This document shows positions 24,851 to 37,272 of a DNA stretch of 64,000 bases, piece after piece. How positions within the stretch are numbered: the stretch's first letter is position 1; every line of letters starts with the position of its first letter. The notes under the pieces were generated by a model that did not search any database, was not told the origin of the DNA, and saw only the letters and a list, made by a program, of their open reading frames with translations. Location of the stretch: positions 6,241,501 through 6,305,500 of the forward strand of contig CM043968.1 in the NCBI GenBank assembly GCA_014529385.2. Reading direction: 5' to 3'. The translations under genes and the position numbers were made by a program. The stretch is from Adiantum capillus-veneris. Its lineage: Eukaryota; Streptophyta; Polypodiopsida; Polypodiales; Pteridaceae.

Positions 24851-25756
24851 TGTTGGGGTCCCATCATTGCAATAGCTTCAATGACCAACAAAATTATTAA
24901 TCCGGAGGGATGAGCTACCCGGCTAGGGCATGGAAACACTAATCGTGGCAACACAAATGGTTAACTCTACAAGGTGAGATTCTCGGTCTATGGAGGAGCT
25001 AAGACACAATGAAGGGCAATCTCCATATCCATTCCTCTTCACCTCTAATCAACCCAAACACACACACAACGATTGCAAGACGCACAAAACACTAATCCTA
25101 TCATACAACACACTAATCGCAAGCACACACACATAGATCTATCGAGCGCCACACTCCAATCAAACCTACATGCACACACAAGCAAAAGAGGGCAATCACA
25201 CAAGATTATAGAGGGATTAACCACTAATTACTTAAGATCTAGTTAATTTAAGCATCATAGGCAATCATAAGAAGTATGAGAGAGGCATAGTGAAAGAGAA
25301 TGAATCATTGATTAGTGTTAATTAAGTCTCATGAGCAAGGAGAAGCTCAAGGAATCCATAGCCACACACCTCAAAAGCTCTCATCGAGGAGTGCTCTCAA
25401 CAAATGAGCTTGAGAACCCTAATTTCATTTACACACTACCTTATATACCTAGGGTAAAAATATGCAATGTCCAAGCACCCAAGGCCTTTAGGGCTCCCCT
25501 ACTTACTGAATCTGAAACCTAGGCATAGTAACTGACATATTATTTACATCTTGGAACTCCCATTGAGCCCGTAACACATTAGAAATATTACAATGGCTTG
25601 AAATAAATGGGGATTTTACAATACGTGATCATTTTGAGAAAACGTGAAAAATGTGTAACTCCAATCTTTACTGCTTCTTCATGTTAATCTTCGATGTGCA
25701 TCTGTACGTCTTCGGTCTTTAGCAACTTCTGTTAACTGACGTTGACTCATTTAACA
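24851..25756 (-). repeat. M 5' LTR (906 bp)
   Basis: In sense it starts TGTTAAATGAGTC and ends GGGACCCCAACA. The TATA box TATATAAGG (sense) is at about 25438-25446. It is the partner of 9366-10289 and is followed on the right by the ATGGT target duplication. Confidence 0.95.
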
Positions 25757-26944
25757 ATGGTTCTCCAGTTAGGCCTATTGAAAGGAGCCTTTGGTGTTTT
25801 TGTAGGCCTTTGTTGAATGTTGGCATTTGATTTCTGACTAGGAGTATTGGAAGACTTAGGAATCCAAATCTCTTCATTACCTTTGTAGCTTCCTTGATTA
25901 CTTTGTCTTTCTTGAGGTCTTGTTGAGCTCTTAAGATCTTCATGCAATTTTGTTGTAGCTACCATTGGCTTGTGGTTAACTGGTAGCCAGATCTTCATAT
26001 AGCCTTTGTAGAACGTTTGTGCAAGAAGAAAATTCTTTGAAACCTGTTGCTGATTTGCATAATCTTGAGGGTTGTGGTAGACTTTAGTAGCATTTGATGG
26101 TGTATTGTTGACTTGCTTCTTAGGTATCCTAGGACATTGTTGAGGTTGATGCCTATTCAACCTTCTACTCTAGGAGGGTCTTGATTGCACTTTATATGCC
26201 ATGATCTTTGGTTGTGGTACCCATATCTACCTGTTACCTTTGTAGTACTCTTGCTCTTTCAAACTCCATTGTGATGCTATCCATCCCATGTGTTTGTTTT
26301 TTTGTGTTGAGCTTCAATCTTCAATCGACACTGGATCACTGACTTTACTTGACTGCTCGGAACAAACACTTTCTTGATTTTTTTATGCTTTCTTGATGAG
26401 TACTTGGGCTAATACACCTTTGTTTTTTTGGGTGTCTCCCTAGAGGTTTTGTTTGGATCAGCAATTGACTTGAAGTTTCCAATGCCTGACTTCCTTGAAG
26501 AAGATGATCCATGAGGGTTCTTTGACGTATCCGTATATGATGTTACATCTTTCACGCTTGTCGTTTGTCTCTTGGTTGTAGGTCCACTGTAGCTTTACCT
26601 TTGTCTATAAGATTGTTCTTTGATTCTTGTGACATTTGCAACTCTGATTCCAACATTAATGGTACTTGTAACTGTTGCTGGCTACCTGTTGGAAAATAAA
26701 TTAATAACACTGTATCTTCTTTGTAGACCTTGTGTTGGTCTAACCACTGATGTCCAAGAATGACATTTGTAGGCACATATTTTGAAGGCTTTACTTGAAA
26801 ATTTACCTGCTCTTCATGCTTCTGGATCCTAAGGGTAGCAACCATTTCTTCTTGACTCGCATCCATACCTCACATTGTTTTGCTATCTTTCTTGCATGGA
26901 GTAATCTCGAAAATGCTTTGGATTTTTTTTGCAACTATATTAAA
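25757..26944 (-). mobile_element. Outer M element, right part
   Basis: It starts with ATGGT and then TCTCCAGTTAGGCC, aligning with inner M from about 11442 to 12590. The best-kept frame (26160-25747) has MKIWLPVNHKPMV and EEIWIPKSSN. The 26866-26552 frame has ATLRIQKHEEQVNFQVKPSK and VILGHQWLDQHKVYKED. It is cut at about 26944 by Copia-2 sequence, so the older M copy lost its 5' half. Confidence 0.88.
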
Positions 26945-28056
26945 ATTTCTAGAATCACAATCTCTTGCCCAAGCAAAGTCACAATACCCACTTAGAATAT
27001 TTGTGCCAGTGACATAGAAAATTCCATGGCCCAAAGTACCTTTGATATACTTTAGAACACGCATGCTCGTGTTCCAATGAGATTCCTTAGGCTAGTTGGA
27101 AAACCTACTCAAAACACTAATTGTAAAACAAGTGATTACTCTTGTATTACACAAGAAAATCAAACTTCCCACAAGCTTCCTATCAATTAAGGGAGAAGAA
27201 TCCTCCATGAAGAGTTTCACATTCACCTCCATTGGAGTGCTCACAAGTTTACAATCCATCATCCCAAATGATTTTAGGGTTTCTATTACATACTTTTATG
27301 GAGAGATGAAGATGCCCTTTGTGGATTGTCTAACCTCAATCCCCAAACAATAATATAAAAGCCCCAAGTTTGTCATTTCAAACTTGGGAGCTCAAACTCT
27401 TTTGAGTTTGTTGAATGAATTCTTCATGATGACCTGTGATAATCAAGTCATCTACATACAAGATAACCATGACTTGCTTTCCATTCTCTCTTCGTACATA
27501 TAAATTTTCTTCAAAATCACTAGCCAAGATTTTTGAAAATACTTTATATCCTAACATACCATGCTCTTGGTGATTTCTTTAGGTCATATAAAGCCTTTTT
27601 CAACGTGAAAACCTTCCCTTTTGAATGGGACAACTCAGACCTTGGTGGTTGCTCTACATAACCCTTCTCCTTAAGAGGTCCATTCAAAATGCGGATTCTA
27701 CATCCCCTTGGAAATCAACCCACAAAAGGATAGCAGCAAGAGCAAGTACAAGGAAAATAGTGGTCATTCAAGCTGTGGGAGCAAAGGTTTCACACACATC
27801 AAGCCCTTAAATTTGTAAAAAAACTTGTGCTACTAACCTTGCTTTGTACTTATCCAATGAGTCATCAGCCTTGTGTTTGACTTTGTAAACCCATTTGGTG
27901 CCAATGACCTCCTTCTTTGGTGGTTGATCCACTATCATTCTCTACTATGCTGTCATACTTTGATTGCATTACTTCTTTCCACTTTGGATCAACCCTAGCC
28001 TCTTTAACAGAGGCTGGCTCCTTTATAAAGCCTACAATTTTAGTCATTAGAGCCAT
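26945..28056 (-). pseudogene. Copia-2 reverse transcriptase and RNase H start
   Basis: From the right: WKEVMQSKYDSIVEND (27865-28056) opens the RT. The active site YVDDLIITGHH is kept near 27430-27455. KLVGSLIFLCNTRVIT and MRVLKYIKGTLGHGIFYVTG lead into RNase H, where SGYCDFAWARDCDSR has lost the family's SDWAGD aspartate. The frame then runs straight into outer-M sequence at about 26945, giving a chimeric open frame of no function. Confidence 0.87.
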
Positions 28057-28323
28057 GTTGACGATGTGTTTGGAGGCTCTTCTTCACTCCTCTATTCTCT
28101 TTTCTCTTTGCAAACCACCCTCTTCTTCATCATGAGGATTTTGATCATCAAATATCTGTTGAGCCCACTTTGGTAGTGGCTTCTCTTGTGATGTTATAAT
28201 AGGTTGGTTATTTTTGTTTGAGTTCTCATCATTAGACAACTCCTCCTCCTGAATTTTTACTTGACTTTAATATGGCACATATTTGGTTATTTCTTTGTTT
28301 GATGAGAAAGTGGATGAGCTTGG

Positions 28324-28673
<350 letters not shown>

Positions 28674-29785
28674 ACTAGTATCAGAGCATATGCTCTTGGC
28701 GGCCTCAGTGCTTGAGTCAATACAGCATGGGAGTAGCCGCTTGTAGAAGGAGGAAGAAGCTCATTGCCCTGCAACAATCCGAGCAAAACCACCATCAACA
28801 TGGTCGCCCTACTTTTTTGATGAAACTTCAACACAGTCTCCCCTGCTAAAATGCCATCTCCAGCCTATTGTAAGCAACCTGGTTATCGAAGCTGTTGTCT
28901 GTAGAGCTCGCCATCGTTTTTTTGTGTGTTTTTCATAGGTTTCACATTTGCTTAATTTTGGTCTTTGAACTTCAACCAAGAGGACCATCCCACTCTTAAA
29001 AGGTCACGCAACTCTGCAACAAGCGAGAGAATGGAGGCAAAGAATCTCCTATTGGATGACCAGCAATCGAACCTATTCACTTATATGGATGCTTGTTGGA
29101 TATTTTCAATTCCTCTACATGTGCCATGTTTATATTTGGGCAATGATCGTGGTTATTTAGATATTTATGGCAAAGGAACCATTCAATCTTGCTGCTCAAG
29201 AAAAGTCCTAGCTAGGGTCAAAATCTCTCAATTGTGGAATCATCAAATACCACACACTCTTCTATATCTTGGAGGCTTTGCATGGTTCATCTTAACACTA
29301 AAGAAAGGAAGGTATTTTTTTTAATCAATTTGGGCAATTTGCTAGGATGCACATGATTTTGATTTTTTGTCCTGTTTTGTCTATTGTCAAAACCATCATA
29401 AACTTTCAGCCAAAGCCTCTTTTATTGTATCTGTTGTCATTCATGCCACGACATAAATTGTACAGGCTATAGACACTGCCACACATAAGTTGTAAGACCT
29501 CCCAAAAATATATCTGTTCTCAGCATATTTTTCCCATCTCTTGTGAGGTTATTGGGTACACCTTAAACCCAAGGTTTGGAAGTGAACCCAAAACTCCATT
29601 TTTGTAGCTAATTTTTGACCTACACCCTGTTTGTTCAAGGGGACGTTCTACTATCATAGCACCAGGTTATGGATACACCAAAAATCCTTGGTTGTGAGAA
29701 AACCTAAAACTCACAGTTGTCGAGTATACCAAAAACTTGAGGTATCATGAGAGTGGTCTGTTTAGTTCGGGCTTGAGGGTGGGAT

Positions 29786-30020
29786 TGTTGGGTTTCCAAG
29801 CCCGTGGGAACATCTTCCCCGGCATGCAAGCAGTCTGCATGGCAATTTTTTTGCCTATATATGTAAAAGGCTATACATCAATGAAAAAAGAATAGCGTGA
29901 GTTGTTTTTACTGAATATCAAGTCTCTCACACTCTCTCTTCTCTCTATGTTTCTCTCCAAGCCACGCTCCAAGCCATGGCCCCTCACCGCAGGCACCCAC
30001 CATAGCCAGCCCACCTTTCG
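29786..30020 (+). repeat. TRIM-like 3' LTR (235 bp)
   Basis: It is highly similar to 28324-28673 apart from the CT tract and a short deletion. It ends CTTTCG where the partner has CTATCA, so the terminal A has mutated. It is followed by CTTGG. Confidence 0.93.
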
Positions 30021-30025
30021 CTTGG

Positions 30026-30557
30026 TTTATCTAGTGAATGTGGCCCTTCTTCAAATACCGCATCACGACTAGTGAATATGTTTTTTTTCCTCTGGTTCAT
30101 AGAGTTTGTATGCCTTAGACTCTTCACTATATCCTAGAAATACACACTTCTTGCTTTTGGCTTCTAACTTTGTTCATTGAGGATCAAGAACATGTGCATA
30201 ACAAAAACATCCAAAAGTTTTAAAAATCAAGATCAAAGGTTTCTTACTAGAATAGACTTCTTGAGGTGTGTTTTCTTCTAAAGCCTTTATGTAGCTTTTA
30301 TTGAGGATGTAAACTGATGTACTTACTGCTTCAGCCAAGAAGGAATCTAGCATATCCTTGTCTTCGAGCATATATTGGCCATCCTTACCACAACCTCACA
30401 TTGTGATATTCCACACTCCATTCTACTATGGTGTGTAAGCACTAGTAAGGGGATACTTGATGCCATGATCGTTGCAATAGTTGTTGAATCCCATTTGAAA
30501 TGAATTCTCATGAATGAAATATACCCACATCTTTTTACTTAAGTCGTTGACTAACAG
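30026..30557 (-). pseudogene. Copia-2 integrase C-terminal part
   Basis: Frame 30371-30174 reads MLEDKDMLDSFLAEAVSTSV, NKSYIKALEENTPQEVY and FKTFGCFCYAHVLDP, typical of the end of the Copia integrase core. Upstream, decayed HGIKYPLTSAYTP and LLVNDLSKKMWVYFI blocks are joined with an internal deletion (the middle of the core is missing). Confidence 0.85.
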
Positions 30558-30629
30558 CAAAAGATCAAAATAAATATGATTTATGTGATGAAATAAAAAT
30601 TGGTTGGAAACCGTAGTTATTACCTAATC

Positions 30630-30734
30630 ATATGGAAAGATGTATTCGATGAAAGTCACACGTGCAGTTTGGAGGGAGATCCCCCACTAACCGGTGGATC
30701 CACTCTACAATATGGAGTGAAGAAGCCAAAATAA
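30630..30734 (+). pseudogene. rps12: Plastid rps12 intron end and exon 3, nuclear copy
   Basis: GTATTCGATGAAAGTC (about 30644-30659) within a GAAAG...GTTTGG hairpin is domain V of the group II intron before rps12 exon 3. The exon follows as codons for YGVKKPK and stop (30711-30734), the invariant C-terminus of plastid S12. It is a fossil copy that cannot be expressed. Confidence 0.85.
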
Positions 30735-30789
30735 TAGCTTAAAATACCGCTGAGAAAAGACATAAAAAAAATTGGTTGAAGTTTGACGT

Positions 30790-30906
30790 AGTTGTAAACT
30801 CGTGGTACATTGGAGCAGTGCAGCGAACAAAATTAGAAATATCGAATCGGATCCAATTTATCACAATCGATTGGCAAACATGCTAGTTGATTGTATCCTG
30901 AAAAAC
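30790..30906 (+). pseudogene. rps7: Plastid rps7 5' fragment, nuclear copy
   Basis: The frame includes ESDPIYHNRLANMLVDCILK, matching the N-terminal region of plastid ribosomal protein S7 about 15 residues from the start. It lies about 60 bases after rps12 exon 3, as in plastid genomes. The gene stops at about residue 35, where 23S rRNA sequence begins. Confidence 0.88.
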
Positions 30907-31170
30907 CTCCCAAAGAGTAACGAAGGCACGCAAATGTTTCCTCAGGCTAGATGGAAATCAGCCTATGAGTGCAAAGGCAGAAGGGAGCTTGACTGCGGGA
31001 CCTACAGTCGAGCAAGGATGAAAGTCGGCCTTAGTGATCCGACGATTCCAAGTGGAAGGGCCGTCGCTCAACGGATAAAATTTACTCTAGGGATAATATG
31101 CTGATCTTCCTTAAGAGTTCACATCGACGGGAAGGTTTGGCACCTCGATGTTGGCTCTTCGCCACCTGGG
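30906..31170 (+). pseudogene. rrn23: 23S rRNA domain V fragment, nuclear copy of organelle DNA
   Basis: About 265 bases match the peptidyl-transferase region of large-subunit rRNA: AAGGCAGAAGGGAGCTTGAC, GTCGGCCTTAGTGATCCGAC, GGCCGTCGCTCAACGGATAA and AGAGTTCACATCGACGGGAA occur in order. Divergent bases (for example AATATGCTGATC where rRNAs have AACAGGCTGATC) show it is not functional. Plastid origin is favoured by the adjoining rps7; mitochondrial origin of this part is not excluded. Confidence 0.92.
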
Positions 31171-31227
31171 AGACCACCCAAAGCAAACATAGATACTTTA
31201 CCACAGATAAAATACACGCATAACTTT

Positions 31228-31375
31228 CTACTAAAGTTGTTGACTAACAACATTATTTCAAAAAATTACATTGATGGGTTCCTATAGAGGCTTCCAGGAA
31301 CTATACCAGTCTTTCTTACTAGTCATATTGGGATGCTTCACTATCTAGAATCCAAGAACCATCAACAAACAGAAT
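31228..31375 (-). pseudogene. Copia-2 protease remnant
   Basis: Sense codons read VDGSWILDSEASQYD and two stops. Copia retropepsins have W-I-L-D-S-G-A here, so the catalytic Gly is replaced by Glu. The frame then jumps, by a deletion, to an integrase-like MLLVNNFSRK string next to the plastid insert. Confidence 0.75.
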
Positions 31376-32422
31376 TTGTGTTGATGAGCATACTCTTCTA
31401 TGATGGCCCATAGTTTAAGATCTCCCTTAGCATTGTTGGCAAATTCTCTTTCCTTCCAAGAAGCTTTCATGGTGTCGTTCTTCTCATCTGATTTCTTCTT
31501 TCTACAGTCTTTAACAACATGGCCCATAGTTTAAGATCTCCCTCAACATTGTTGGCAAATTCTCTTTCCTTCCAAGAAGCTTTCATGGTGTCGTTCTTCT
31601 CATCTGCTTTCTTCTTTCTACTATCTTTAACATCATGAACTTTTTTGGCACAATAAAAACAACTACCTAAAAAATTCTTCTTCTTGGGCTTCTTCTTAGA
31701 GGTATTTGGTATAGTCCCCTTTGTCTTTTGAGCGTGGGGTGGAAGCAGAATCACCCTCGCCATCCCTAGTCCTAAGACATAGCTCCTCTTCAAGTAACAT
31801 TGCACTCAATTCTTCAAACATAAGAGGCGTTGGATGAACCTAATTGTTGAATGCCATAACAAGACCATCATATCTATTTGTAAGTATACAAATTTATCAT
31901 CGAGCTAAATCTTTCAGAGAAATAGCCACACTAGCATAAACCAATTGATCTTGGAGATCCTTAATTTTCTTGATAAAGACCTCCATCTTCTCTCTGTCAG
32001 CAAATTTCTCAACAACAAGTTGATTTTCTAGATATTAAATTCTGGTATGATTATGCACCTCATATTGGAAATCCAATATGTTCCAAGCTTCATGTGCTTT
32101 AGTGGTATGTTGAATTAAAGTGAGAAAAAAATCACTTACACACATGACAATGATGCACAACGCATCTGCATTCCTTTTCTTCTAGGTAAAGTAGCATCTG
32201 GAGGAATACAAGACTTGGATTTGTCGGATCAATTGTTGTAGCGAGCTTTGGGTCAACACCATTTTGCCCCAACACTGTATCTAATGATTTATATGAATCT
32301 AGAGTTACAAAGATTTAGAATTTCCACAAAGTGTAGTTGGTGCCATCAAGCTTTCCTCCCGTGAAGGCTAGTGGATGGATGCATAGTGAAGTAGCACCAA
32401 TAGAAGCATTTGATGTTGACAT
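31376..32422 (-). pseudogene. Copia-2 gag
   Basis: The first Met at 32422 starts MSTSNASIGATSLCIH, then FTGGKLDGTNYTLWKF, the usual UBN2-type Gag opening, with a stop soon after. The C-terminal part has a basic KKKPKKKNF run and a knuckle CFYCAKKVHDVKDS where the last Cys and the Gly are lost. A second knuckle-side copy (GHVVKDCRKKK) comes from a 116-bp tandem duplication. Gag would form the particle and bind RNA; this copy cannot. Confidence 0.85.
31405..31636. repeat. 116-bp tandem duplication in Copia-2 gag
   Basis: GGCCCATAGTTTAAGATCTC recurs at 31405 and 31521, and similarity extends through the unit with few changes. It repeats the segment just after the zinc knuckle. 116 is not a multiple of three, so it shifts the frame. 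Confidence 0.92.
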
Positions 32423-32477
32423 GATTGATTTTTCAAGGTAATACACGTGCTTCTTGTACAATCTTACCTATGAGCAC

Positions 32478-32494
32478 CTAAGGCTTTTATACCA
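32478..32494 (-). other. Copia-2 primer binding site
   Basis: Sense TGGTATAAAAGCCTTAG directly follows the LTR end TTACA. It is the tRNA-iMet-type site TGGTATCAGAGC with two changes. Confidence 0.8.
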
Positions 32495-32840
32495 TGTAAG
32501 AAATACGAAACAAAATAGGATAAGGAGAGTAGAGAGAGATACAATGCAAAGTAGATTAGTAACAAATCAAAAATTTAGATTAGCTTACTATTACAAAGTG
32601 ATGGTGTCATCCACCCATGCACTCTCGAGATAGAGCTTAGGTGATGATATGGACAACTAGAGCAAGTAGGCAGGAATGTGGGATGTGTATAATGGCTCAC
32701 GGAGATGGCCTTTTGATATAGATGTAAGGGAGTCTCTATGGGCTACCCTCTGTCATGAGAGACAACCATACATAAACCCATGTGTAGTTTCTCTTATCTA
32801 GACAAGTCCAAGTAGAACTTGGCCACGGGCCCATTGAACA
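32495..32840 (-). repeat. Copia-2 5' LTR (about 346 bp)
   Basis: In sense it would run from TGTTCAATGGGCCC to TTTCTTACA. The inner end is fixed by the primer site. The outer end is inferred from the TGTT start because no partner LTR exists in the window. Confidence 0.65.
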
Positions 32841-34589
<1,749 letters not shown>

Positions 34590-35464
34590 AATAATTTCTA
34601 GAAGGGTATCTTCGAGAATTTAGGGACAAGGCTAAACTTCTGTTCGGCCCATCACCCTCAAACGGATGGCCAAAGTGAAATAGCTAACATAACAATTCTT
34701 GATCTACTAAGAGCCTACGTAACAGAAGTAGATCAAAGGTCCCAATGGGAGAAGTACCTACTGTTAGTGGAGTATGCCTACAATAACACTATACATACCT
34801 TCACCAGAAAAGCACCTTTGTAGATAATTGGGGGAAGGTCTAAAATTACCCTGCTACTTAAGGTACACGGGAAGATCTTCACTGCAGATGAGTATAGGCG
34901 AGACCTCCAAGAATCTTTCCAAAAGATTAAGGATGCTATCTTTGTCTCATAGCAAAGGCAAAAGGTTGCTGTTGATAAGCACAAAAGAGCCCAAGCCTTT
35001 AAAGAAAATAATTGGGTCTTGCTTAAATTTCCCAAGGCTCGATTAATGCACACGACGGGCAAGAATCCTACGGGACACCAAAAGTACTATGCTAAGTTAG
35101 CAAAAAGGTACTATGGTCCCTTCCAGATTCTTAGACCAATCAATGAGATGGCTATCAACTCAAGTTGCCCAGTCATTGGCTCATACAGAATGCTTTCCAT
35201 GTGAGACTACTAAAGCCTTACAAAGGAGAGCCACCTCAAAAACCAACTATTGAAGACCCACCGGAGATCGAGGACCAAGAAGAGGTGCTGCATCCTGAGT
35301 CCATTCTCTGACATGAAGACAAGGTATTGAGAGGTGGTAAGATTATCCGACGATATCTTATTAAGTTTAAGAACTATCCTTTTGAAGATGCTAGATGGAT
35401 GCAAGGCATACAATTAAAGGATAACCTAAACGTTGTCAATGCTTACAATGCTTCCCTAGAGTAA
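34590..35464 (+). pseudogene. Gypsy chromovirus integrase end and chromodomain
   Basis: The frame from 34650 reads HHPQTDGQSEIANITILDLL, with the catalytic Glu of the D-D-E integrase, then WEKYLLLVEYAYNNTIH, a stop, RRDLQESFQKIKDAIFVS, and YYGPFQILRPINEMA (GPF/Y domain). After a frame change LLKPYKGEPP leads to a chromodomain (GKIIRRYLIKFKNYPFEDARW) ending at a stop at 35462. Order integrase, GPY, chromodomain is diagnostic of Gypsy chromoviruses. All upstream pol is missing. Confidence 0.88.
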
Positions 35465-35819
35465 GCAAATGTAAAAATGTTCAAAACGAACAAAGTTTTT
35501 GTCTTATAAGACTCTCTTTTTCTTTATTGTGCACAAATGTTAAAAAGTATGCATGCGTAGGATCATGTTTGCGGAGACGACGTCTCTCGAACACCAAGTA
35601 GAGCTTGTCACTCTACTATGGAAGATTGATAGGACTAATGCGTAGACATGCTTGCGACACCTTAGGCTCTCAAGCACCAAATGGATTTATTCATCCATTC
35701 TAGAAGGATGTCGTAGGGTAAGATAGGGATCCTCTACCCGCTAGAAAAAGGACTAATGACTAAGCTTTATCTTCTCCACCTCACAGTCGAGGACGACTAT
35801 GATTTCAAGAGAGAGGTAA

Positions 35820-36600
35820 TGTCATAATAACTAATAATCTAATTCTCCAAAATTATTTTCTCATTTTAAACTGATCATTTAATATGGGGTGGTACCAAGC
35901 GAGAAAAAGCTAGAATATTGGTTAGGCTGGTAGACTGGTCATAGTAGGGATCCAAAGGAGGGAAAATAGGGATCCAAGTCGACCGAGAGAGAGAGAGAGG
36001 GGGATTATTTTTGCAAGGAATTATCGCACACACACACTCACACAATCTCATGTGTGAAGCAAAGAAGACTTTTTCCTTCTCAAGCTTTAATAGAAAGCTC
36101 ATCATCTACTCCAAGCTTGTGAGAAGGGAGGCCTACACCAACAACTTTTGGCTTTGTGATGCAAATCCAACCAAGAGCCAAGTTCCAATGCATGCTTATA
36201 TCCTCTACCATGCTAATTACTAAGCTATGCTAAGCTATTGTGAGTGATTATGTGAGGAGACATACTTCTTTCTTGTAAGAATACTCATTCTTCCTCTCGA
36301 TCTACTCTCATACCCCGCTAGCTCTCACCATCTTCAAAGGTGTGTGAGGTCTTGGGTCTGAGACCGTGAGGGAATTGATGTTGTGTTTTACAAGTGTGAG
36401 CTTGGTCCTTGAAGCTTCCATCTTTATTGCACCAGCAAGTTATTGAAGGAACACAAAGTATTGTATTGTAAAATGTCTCCCTTGATGGGGGATACCTATA
36501 ATACAAAGCCTTTTGGAGGGGGGACCGTAAATCCGGTCCTCAACTGTTGTTAATAGCTTAATTTCTCTCTCTTTTTGAAGTATTGTGTAATATTTAATGG
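35820..36600 (+). repeat. Possible 3' LTR of the chromovirus fragment
   Basis: The sequence CAGTCGAGGACGACTATG...AGAGAGAGG (about 35786-35816) is followed by TGTCATAATAAC, as expected for polypurine tract then LTR start. No second copy is in the window, so the end is a guess. A short GA run (35983-35999) and polyadenylation-like ATAATACAAAG lie inside. Confidence 0.45.
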
Positions 36601-36886
36601 CCTAGTAACTTGTGTGTAGCGGAAAATAGAATAAACATAGTGAGCATTTCATTAGAATAGATTCCTAATGAGTATAACAAGAGTGCTTGGGTGAAGAGCA
36701 ACAAAAAGCATAACACCTAGTTAGATAGCATGAACAATACTTCAAAAGAGAGAGAAATTAAGATATTGACAACAGTTGAGGATCGGATTTACATGGAGCC
36801 GGTCCCCCCTCCAAAAGGCTTTGTATTATAGGTTTATCCCATCAAGAGAGACATTTTACAATACAATTCTTCGTGTTCCTTCAATA
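36441..36886. repeat. Large inverted repeat, arms about 145-152 bp
   Basis: Left arm 36441-36585 and right arm 36735-36886 are reverse complements at about 90 percent, separated by 149 bp. The right arm has a 9-bp insertion (about 36806). Shared strings include CCTTTTGGAGGGGGGACC and its complement. It could be an LTR fragment inverted by rearrangement or a foldback element. Confidence 0.9.
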
Positions 36887-37272
36887 CTAGCTAGTGTGTT
36901 AGCAGCAAGCTAACTTAGATACCATTTTTCGGAGTTCTCTTTATGAAGTATTTGTTATTTTGATAAATCGGGAATATTGCAACTCCTAATTTCATGGATA
37001 AACTCTGCAATTAATGAGCTGGGACTACAAGCTTGCAGACGAAATACACAGCGTGAGCTAACGACGCTCACTTCTCTCCTTCTTGCGCTTCCTACTCCCT
37101 CCCCGGTTGTCACATTGCACTCGCGTTTGTTGCATTGCAACCGCAGGTAAGAGCTTTACACATTGACTTAAGTAGTTCACAGTATTTCGTAGCTTTTGGC
37201 GTCACCGACCCCCGGCCTAATTTCATCATAACTAGGAATTTACACTTAAAAAAAAACTAAGCATCGGTGGAG
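36887..37272. other. No gene recognised
   Basis: Short unassigned stretch between the inverted repeat and the T element. It ends with GCATCGGTGGAG, a diverged form of the GCATAGGAGGGG seen before other T LTRs. Confidence 0.5.

Larger units (their letters stand above)
9366..25756 (-). mobile_element. Inner M element: complete 16.4-kb LTR retrotransposon, non-autonomous
   Basis: The element is bounded by two LTRs of 924 and 906 bp (roughly 90-95 percent alike by eye) in the same orientation. It has a polypurine tract next to the left LTR, an Asp-tRNA primer site next to the right LTR, and the 5-bp target duplication ATGGT at 9361-9365 and 25757-25761. The strand is minus. Without the nested 5.67-kb element it is about 10.7 kb. 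Sense order: 5' LTR, very long leader with A-rich, GA/CT-rich and T-rich blocks, broken ORFs with zinc knuckle, retropepsin-like and W-x-P-K regions, 3' LTR. No reverse transcriptase, RNase H or integrase motif was found, so it would depend on proteins in trans. It inserted into an older copy of its own family. Confidence 0.93.
30558..31209 (+). other. Plastid DNA insert in the nucleus (NUPT), chimeric
   Basis: The segment joins the 3' end of the rps12 intron, rps12 exon 3, the start of rps7, and a 23S rRNA fragment. In plastid genomes the rps12/rps7 and rRNA parts are separate loci, so the junction near 30906 is a rearrangement before or during insertion. Many substitutions relative to functional genes indicate an old insert. 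It sits inside Copia-2. The outer edges are approximate. Confidence 0.85.

Noticed and set aside
26870-27064. 64-codon frame joining Copia RNase H to M sequence
   Set aside because: It spans a junction of two elements and cannot be a real protein.
30802-31104. 100-codon open frame spanning rps7 and 23S rRNA
   Set aside because: It is a chance fusion across a NUPT junction; the second half reads rRNA. Listed as two pseudogenes instead.
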